Assembly (NCBI RefSeq): GCF_000213175.1
Contig: NW_009799101.1
Coordinates: forward strand, 4,398,940 to 4,462,939
Direction of reading: 5' to 3'
From: Neurospora tetrasperma FGSC 2508
Taxonomy: Eukaryota; Ascomycota; Sordariomycetes; Sordariales; Sordariaceae
Length of the DNA: 64,000 bases
Shown here: piece after piece, positions 58,497 to 64,000 of the stretch
Layout of the letters: the number at the start of each line of letters is the position of its first letter
How positions within the stretch are numbered: the stretch's first letter is position 1
Notes under the pieces: model-generated
Database searches by the model: none
What the model saw: only the letters and a program-made list of their open reading frames with translations
What the model was told of the DNA's origin: nothing
Program-made: the position numbers and the translations under genes

Positions 58497-59701
58497 GGCG
58501 GTGATATTTTTCAGGTGCTGAGGTGTCAATAGATGTGTAACAATGGACTGTATGAAAAGGCTCGAGTGTCAACTTAACAAAAGGTGAAACTGGGACTACA
58601 AGCGAGCCAAGCCAGAATGCTCGAATCACGATGTCTCTGACAAAGTACCGGAAACTGCCACCGGGCCTCGAGCCTTTGGAGTGGATTTGGATGGATGGAG
58701 TATTGGATGTACAGCTCTTCCTCGGTCCTTTCTTCCAGGAAAGGTTTAGTGGACATGGGCTTGACCCCTTCTTCATCCGCAGTTTTCGAGATGGCATGCA
58801 AGTTTCCTGCCATTTCAAGTTTAGTTCCCCCCTCTTGTGAAAAAAAAAAAAAAAACTGGTTTGGATAAGTAGCATCAAACCGGTGTGGACTCTGGCAAAG
58901 CTGGGATCTTGGATTCTCAAAACATGGAAATATGTACAGTATAGGTACCTAGTATTCTATAGCGCAGTGACGGAGACCCTGCTTTCCTCCCCGCATGCCT
59001 ACATACTGCGTGCCGAAGGTGGACGTGCAGATCAAGCGGGGGTTGGCAAAAGCTTGGTTGAACGTTGCTCGTTTTGTGAGAATCTGTGGAGACTCGAGGG
59101 AAGTACAACAGCCTCAGTGATCCTTCAGTAGCGGTGGTGGTGATCTTTGAGGGGACTCGGGGAGACTGCTTCCTTCGTTTACCTTCTGGACAGTGACTTG
59201 TCCATACAAAGTATACCATCAGGATTCGGGCCGTTCATCTTGGAAGCTCGCTTAACCCCCTTTTGCGAGCATTAAATGCACAGATTAGGGACATACATCA
59301 TAATGCATACATACATATGTCTGATTGTGTATCCTTAAAAGGTAAGCGAGCTTCCCAAGATTGACGACGGTCCGACTCTTTGCGGTACAGGTAGGTACGA
59401 TCAACAGCAAGCAGCACGTGTCGACAACAGACCGACGTTCCTCGGCAACTAGGTATGTATGTATGTATGTACACTACTGCGTATGTACATAACAGTCAGG
59501 AACAAAACCTAGAACAAAAGCGATCTTGAAAGCGAGGACTACTAATTTTTGTTTTCGTAGTGGACCACATCACAAGTATGCTTTGCACAAAGAAGAAAAA
59601 AAAAAAAACCGCCATGCTAGGTTGGTTGCCCGAAGAGCCGAGGAAGAAGAAAAAAAAAGAATAAACTAGGGTTACATCCTCTCCGGCCCCTCCTGCACGA
59701 C
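58497..59701. other. Intergenic, promoter of the type II protein gene
   Basis: No gene seen. An A-run lies near 58841-58855, with tetranucleotide TATG repeats at 59455-59472 and several A-rich runs before the transposon at 59702. Confidence 0.45.
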
Positions 59702-60451
59702 TACGGTGGCCCAAGTGTGACTTGGGTCGTTTATCCAAAAGTTCTAAAAACAAGAAGTCTAACCAGCTATAGGCATTAAGCTTGCACTGGGGGGTAGTAT
59801 CCAATCTCTTAAGCTTGGAAGATAGCCTTAATAAGCTGTCTCCCGCAACATTACTTCAACTCCTATTGATTCCCACTAACTCTCATTAACTCCTATTGAC
59901 TCTCATTAACTTTTATTACTTTACTACTTCATTGCTTTATTGCTTTATTACCTCCAGATAGGAGCCAAGACTTTAAGTAGTAGTATAAATAGACCTTAAC
60001 TTTCATTGCTTAGTTTAGTTTGAAGTAGAGTGCTCTATACTTAGTTCTTCTCCAAATTTTTAAATTGGGGTAAGGTAATAATGCAAATAGATCCCCCCCC
60101 CTCCCCCCTTCCCCCCTCCTAAACCTACCCCGAAGCTAAAATAAGAAGAAGAAAAAAGAAAAGAGAAAGGAAGAAAAGAAGGAAAAAAGAAAAAGAAAAA
60201 GAGAAAGAAAAGAAGAATATGAAGATGAAAAAAGGGGAGAAGAAAAGAAAAAGGTTGAAAAAAGAAAGAGAGGAAAGAAAGAAGAGAGGAAAGAAGCTAG
60301 GAAAGTTGAAGTTAAAGTTCAAGGTCTGGGCGTGAGTATTGAATTTTAGTAAGTGTGGTAAAGGCGTTAATATAAAATGGCCAACACCTAGCCCCAACTG
60401 GGAGCTTAGACCAGTTTTATAAACGACCTAAGTCACACTTGGGCCACCGTA
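59702..60451. mobile_element. Non-autonomous TA-target DNA transposon, 31-bp inverted ends
   Basis: The left end (59704-59734) reads CGGTGGCCCAAGTGTGACTT and then GGGTCGTTTAT. The reverse complement of the right end (60449-60419) matches with a single difference (GGGTC against AGGTC). Both ends are flanked by TA (59702-59703 and 60450-60451), the target duplication of Tc1/mariner-pogo elements. The element is 746 bp and carries no transposase. The left half is AT-rich, with tandem-like copies of AACTCCTATTGA and ACTCTCATTAAC. Next comes a C-run and a long purine-rich tract (about 60136-60300) that reads through as Phe-rich or Lys-rich frames without meaning. This is a MITE or an internally deleted copy needing a transposase from elsewhere. 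Well-matched ends suggest moderate age. Confidence 0.8.
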
Positions 60452-60994
60452 CACGACAGTTAAACGAACGGACACCACCTTGATGATCTGATCAAGCAAG
60501 TATCTAGCCTCGTCCGGAAGTTGTCCCGTTTTTCAGAGCTTCCTTTTGTGTAATTTGCAATGTAACTCGTGCATGCGATCGACGTCACTGGGAGTGAGTG
60601 TGGTGTGGATTCGTGGGATTCTTCAGAGCGATGATCTTGGTCAACAGGGGGTCGTGGGGGTTGGGGGTTGGGGGTGCGACGCTATGGTCGCATTTATGTT
60701 GGACACATGTGATGAGGGGAATCCAACGGAACCACGGACGGAGCAACTGGATGGATTTGGATTTTGATGAGACGGTACGGGATCAGGCACTGGTCGGTCT
60801 TGTCTTTGTTTTGGTTTGTACAGCGAGGTCAAGTAGAAATCGAAATAGGAATTAAGATCATGTCAATATCCAATCCAATAATATCTGATTGCTGTCTAGA
60901 TATAGATGTGTGCGCAACTGGTATCAAATTCCAAGCAAGCTCCTCTCATGCCCTGATTATATCGTATTCGTCACATACATGACTTTATCGTGTT
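60452..60994. other. 3' flank of the acyltransferase gene
   Basis: No gene seen. A G/T-rich patch lies near 60650-60680; the rest is AT-rich, as expected of a 3' untranslated region on the minus strand. Confidence 0.45.
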
Positions 60995-62503
60995 TCAAGG
61001 TAATCTTGTAGGCTGCTGCCCACTTCCCAACACCTGCTTGTAGAGCCAATTGGGAAAGGTAACACTAGGCTCGTCAAAGAGCCTTGTCGAGATCTCGGCG
61101 ACGTACAAAGTCAAAGGCAAGAGAATGATATGCGGCAGCAAGAAGGCCATCTCAAGGCCAAAGGGTCCAGCCATGGGCAAGGGGAACTTGTTGACCCAGT
61201 TGGCCAGCATGGTAATCTGAGGCTCCCTGGCCCACCCAACAGCCGTGTAGATTCTGTCGCCAATCGTCCAAAGAATAGGACCATGGACCAGGTAAAGCGC
61301 AAAAGAGATGCGACCCAAGTACTGGCAGAAGCGCGTCTCAAAGAATCGCTTGAGCCAGGGGATGCGTGGAACTGAGACCACCAAGAAGACACCAGCCCAG
61401 AACAGGTAGAACCACTTGTAATCGTAGACAGCCTGCGGCTTGAGGAATGACAGGTAATACCACCCAGGAGTCTTGGCCAGGTCGTTGATGTCCTTGGTGT
61501 GAACGGGCACGCCTCCGAGGTAGAAGCTGACTACAAAAAGGGAGTAGAAGAGGTGCTTGCTGAATGGCTCGAGCTGAGTAAGGAAGCTAGGCAGGTCATC
61601 CTTCATAGCCAACAAGTCCAGATCGTTGAGAAGCATGCCGGCGCTAAAGAGGGCGTAATGGGTTCCGTCGACAATGTAGACAAAGTAGAAGATCAAGGCG
61701 ACCTGACACCACAGCCTAGCCTTTCTTGTGCATCGCGAAAAGGCGAGAAGACTGGTGTAGATGACCATGGACCCCCTGAATTCCACAGGAATGGACCACA
61801 GATGAAAGTTGTAGCTCAGCCAGGGCTCGCCGCCGAGGTGGTAGATGAAGCTGAAATTCTTGACCTCTGCGTACCACCACCAGAACTCGTCGTGGTAGTT
61901 GGACTGCGGTTTGGCCGAGTCGACCCAGATGCCAAACGCATGCCACGAGGTCATGAACAGGAACGTGGTGGCAATCAGGGGCATGAAGAGGCGCAGCCAT
62001 CGTCGGAACAGTGCCGACGCCAGGTTATCGGCCAACTTTTCTTGTTCGCCGGCGTGGATCAGGCGCATGGGCTTGACGGAGAGGACGTAGCCCGAGATGA
62101 CGAAGAAGGTTGCGACGGCATAGTGGCCGCCGCCAAAGAAGTTGCGGACAAAGGGCAGGGCGCTGAAGTAGTGTTGGTCGTCGAAACCGTAGCCTTGTTC
62201 GAAGATGGCGTCGCGCACCAGGCCGTGCGACCAGAGTTCGTGGTGGTGCCAGTAGACGAGGAAGGCAGCGAAGCCGCGCAGGCCGTCGAGGTAGGCCGTT
62301 GGTCGCAGCTTTTCGGGCGCATCGAAGCTGGGCAGGGCAAACATGTTTGTAAGGCGATTGACGAGGCCCGAGGCCGTCGAGGAAGGCATGGTCAGGGCGG
62401 TCATGATGGCGATGATGGGCTTCCGGAGAAGAGGGAAGCGACACGAGTTTCGGTTGTCATGCCACTTTTCGGGGTCGAGGTCGTGGTCGAGATCGCCAGG
62501 CAT
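60995..62503 (-). CDS. Family 3 membrane acyltransferase
   Basis: An intronless frame of 502 aa starts at ATG 62503-62501 (MPGDLDHDLDPEKWHDNRNS); the frame upstream begins on TTG. This is an integral membrane acyltransferase of the OafA/NodX family (acyltransferase 3), about ten helices, which moves acetyl or other acyl groups onto sugars or other small acceptors. Motifs: YLDGLRGFAAFLVYWHHH at about residues 70-87 with the family's conserved Arg-Gly and His, FFVISGYVLS, FRRWLRLFMPL, NFHLWSIPVEFRGSM, and YLGRISFALYLVHGP near the end. Substrate unknown. It could acetylate an extracellular polysaccharide, but there is no direct link to the polysaccharide genes 16 kb away. Helix-rich C-terminal part ends LYKQVLGSGQQPTRLP. 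Confidence 0.9.
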   Translation of the reverse strand: MPGDLDHDLDPEKWHDNRNSCRFPLLRKPIIAIMTALTMPSSTASGLVNRLTNMFALPSFDAPEKLRPTAYLDGLRGFAAFLVYWHHHELWSHGLVRDAIFEQGYGFDDQHYFSALPFVRNFFGGGHYAVATFFVISGYVLSVKPMRLIHAGEQEKLADNLASALFRRWLRLFMPLIATTFLFMTSWHAFGIWVDSAKPQSNYHDEFWWWYAEVKNFSFIYHLGGEPWLSYNFHLWSIPVEFRGSMVIYTSLLAFSRCTRKARLWCQVALIFYFVYIVDGTHYALFSAGMLLNDLDLLAMKDDLPSFLTQLEPFSKHLFYSLFVVSFYLGGVPVHTKDINDLAKTPGWYYLSFLKPQAVYDYKWFYLFWAGVFLVVSVPRIPWLKRFFETRFCQYLGRISFALYLVHGPILWTIGDRIYTAVGWAREPQITMLANWVNKFPLPMAGPFGLEMAFLLPHIILLPLTLYVAEISTRLFDEPSVTFPNWLYKQVLGSGQQPTRLP

Positions 62504-64000
62504 GGACACGGAGGGGAAACAAGACGCGACTCTGGATTTGAAACCAAGCCGCGTACCTACCAACCTCGAGCTGAGGTTGTGGTTGGTCTGTTTGGCGGGT
62601 GGCTTGGAGGGGGGGATTGGATGTTATCGGATGCGCAACCGAGACTCGGGCAACAATCCTCAAGATGTTATTGGTGTCAGTGTGTTAGGTGATGACCCCT
62701 GCCAAGTCCACTGAAAGCGTGTCGTTACAGGGAGATAAAGCACCTGTCGCGATTGTTGATCCACTAAAGGGTGGGGGTTAATGGGGGATAGTGGCCGCTA
62801 AACAAATGGAAGCCGGCGAATGGAATTTGGTGCAATGTCCGAATGCGGTTGCTGTGTGGCTGGAGAGTTGCTTGGCGGGCTGAGGACAGAGTTGTTGTGG
62901 CGGGTGTGTGGCTTGCTTCCCAGTTGGTTGGACGGTGATTGACGGATGTTGACAGACACAAATTCCCGTCGGCAAAATCTTCTTTTCAACATCTGGCACC
63001 TCGATTATTGGAAAGGTAAAGCAAGACTTCGGTAATGTGCGTTCGCCATCTCCAAAGGCCAATTCTTCCGAGGTTGGCAATTGATCAACACCCGCTCAAG
63101 AGGGAATTGATCAGTGTACGTCAGATACGATATGCGGGGGAAGTGCGGAAGGAAGTGGAGAGAGCAACGGGGAGGTCCTCGCTTGTGAAGATGGAGAACG
63201 GAGATGGGCCGGGGCCGGGGATGGATGGATCAGATCAGGGGACCGTCAGGGTTGTTTGCGGGGGAGAAATGAGGACAAGACAGGCCGACAAGAAAGGCAC
63301 GAACACTCCATGACAAAAAGTCCAGCCAAAGTCCAGAGCTGCGAACAGACATTTGACAGTCTCTTGACTTTCTAAGGACAGTTTCTCCCCGTGGCCAAAT
63401 CCACATCTTCAGTTGTCTTCAACTTCCGATACACTTTGCCGGACAAGTGAAGGTTCGGAATTCGGGGTCAAAGGGAAGGATAGGATTGAACCCCGATCAT
63501 TCCAACATCATGCCTCTGTCCGAGTCAATTGAGTGCTTTCCACGGTATGTACATGTACATGGCATCACTTTCACATGATGCGCTCAAGCGCCGCCTAGGT
63601 AAGCAGCCCGTCTCGGGTTCCACTTTGAAGAATATCTGTAGGGTAAACCCCTGTCATAAGCATACGGAGAACCATGATTTGCTCCGGGCTGGCAAAACCA
63701 CACTCCAGTTCTAACCTGGGGCTAGAAAGGGAAAAGGAAAACCGAAAGCAAAATGGCAGCTTCATCTTTCCACGTCTTCGTTGAAAACTAGCATCTGGCG
63801 TCGGCCGAGGGAGGGTGGCAGAGAAGGAAGGGAAAGCGAAAGAAGCCCTGGCAATGTTACCCTGATGTTACCCTCCCTCGTCACAAATACCCAATCAGTA
63901 GCCTTCACTTTACAGGGTAACACTCACGCCTACCTGCGGCTCCAATCTTTCTTTCGTGTTCACGCTCACTGGCTTACCTATCTACGACACCCAACTTACA
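62504..64000. other. Right-end intergenic, no gene seen
   Basis: Promoter of the acyltransferase at the left. Only short frames follow to the window edge, none with a domain. Confidence 0.4.

Noticed and set aside
60125-60397. Phe/Leu-rich 90-aa frame resembling a membrane protein
   Set aside because: It is the translation of the polypurine tract inside the transposon.
61499-62692. 397-aa plus-strand open frame
   Set aside because: Antisense shadow of the acyltransferase gene, Val/Glu/Gly-rich with no domain.

Overview
The window looks like nuclear DNA of a filamentous ascomycete of the Sordariales, most likely Neurospora or a close relative such as Sordaria. Genes are well spaced and have few, short introns (about 50-135 nt, one of 215 nt) with GTAAGT-like donors and CTAAC branch sites. 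Coding regions favour C-ending codons. The protein set is fungal throughout: a haem-less type of cystathionine beta-synthase, an Akr1 palmitoyltransferase, a NiCoT nickel carrier and a fungal polysaccharide synthase. The genus is an inference from style and protein content; I could not search a database. I saw no tRNA, 5S rRNA or other RNA gene and no CRISPR array.

Layout. 0-5.1 kb: three small, low-complexity, unrecognised minus-strand genes. The first two begin with the same MGLPLYRS start and sit behind the same TATA sequence, so they look like tandem paralogues; the first runs off the left edge. 5.1-9.8 kb: no convincing gene, but a 0.43-kb element with inverted ends. 9.8-17 kb: three housekeeping genes, cystathionine beta-synthase, the signal recognition particle receptor beta subunit, and the ankyrin-repeat palmitoyltransferase Akr1. 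18-31 kb: a small secreted or membrane protein, an unknown 461-aa protein, a secreted dienelactone hydrolase, a coiled-coil CCCH zinc-finger protein, a secreted protein with a dibasic processing site, and a small tail-hydrophobic protein. 31.5-32.9 kb: the NiCoT transporter.

The most interesting part is 36.7-45.3 kb. A family 2 glycosyltransferase (processive polysaccharide synthase class) and a GPI-anchored GH12-type glycosidase lie on the minus strand. A UDP-glucose 6-dehydrogenase lies divergently beside them. Together they read as an extracellular-polysaccharide module: the dehydrogenase makes UDP-glucuronate, the membrane synthase polymerises and exports a chain, and the surface glycosidase trims or remodels it.

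45-64 kb: a 4.6-kb stretch without a gene, a disordered 480-aa protein, a 5-kb stretch without a gene, a 733-aa type II membrane protein with long Ser and Thr runs, a 0.75-kb non-autonomous DNA transposon with clear inverted ends and a TA target duplication, and a family 3 acyltransferase. The last 1.5 kb shows no gene.

Gene models were spliced by hand from frame continuity and splice signals. Starts were moved to the first plausible ATG where the open frame began on a non-ATG codon.
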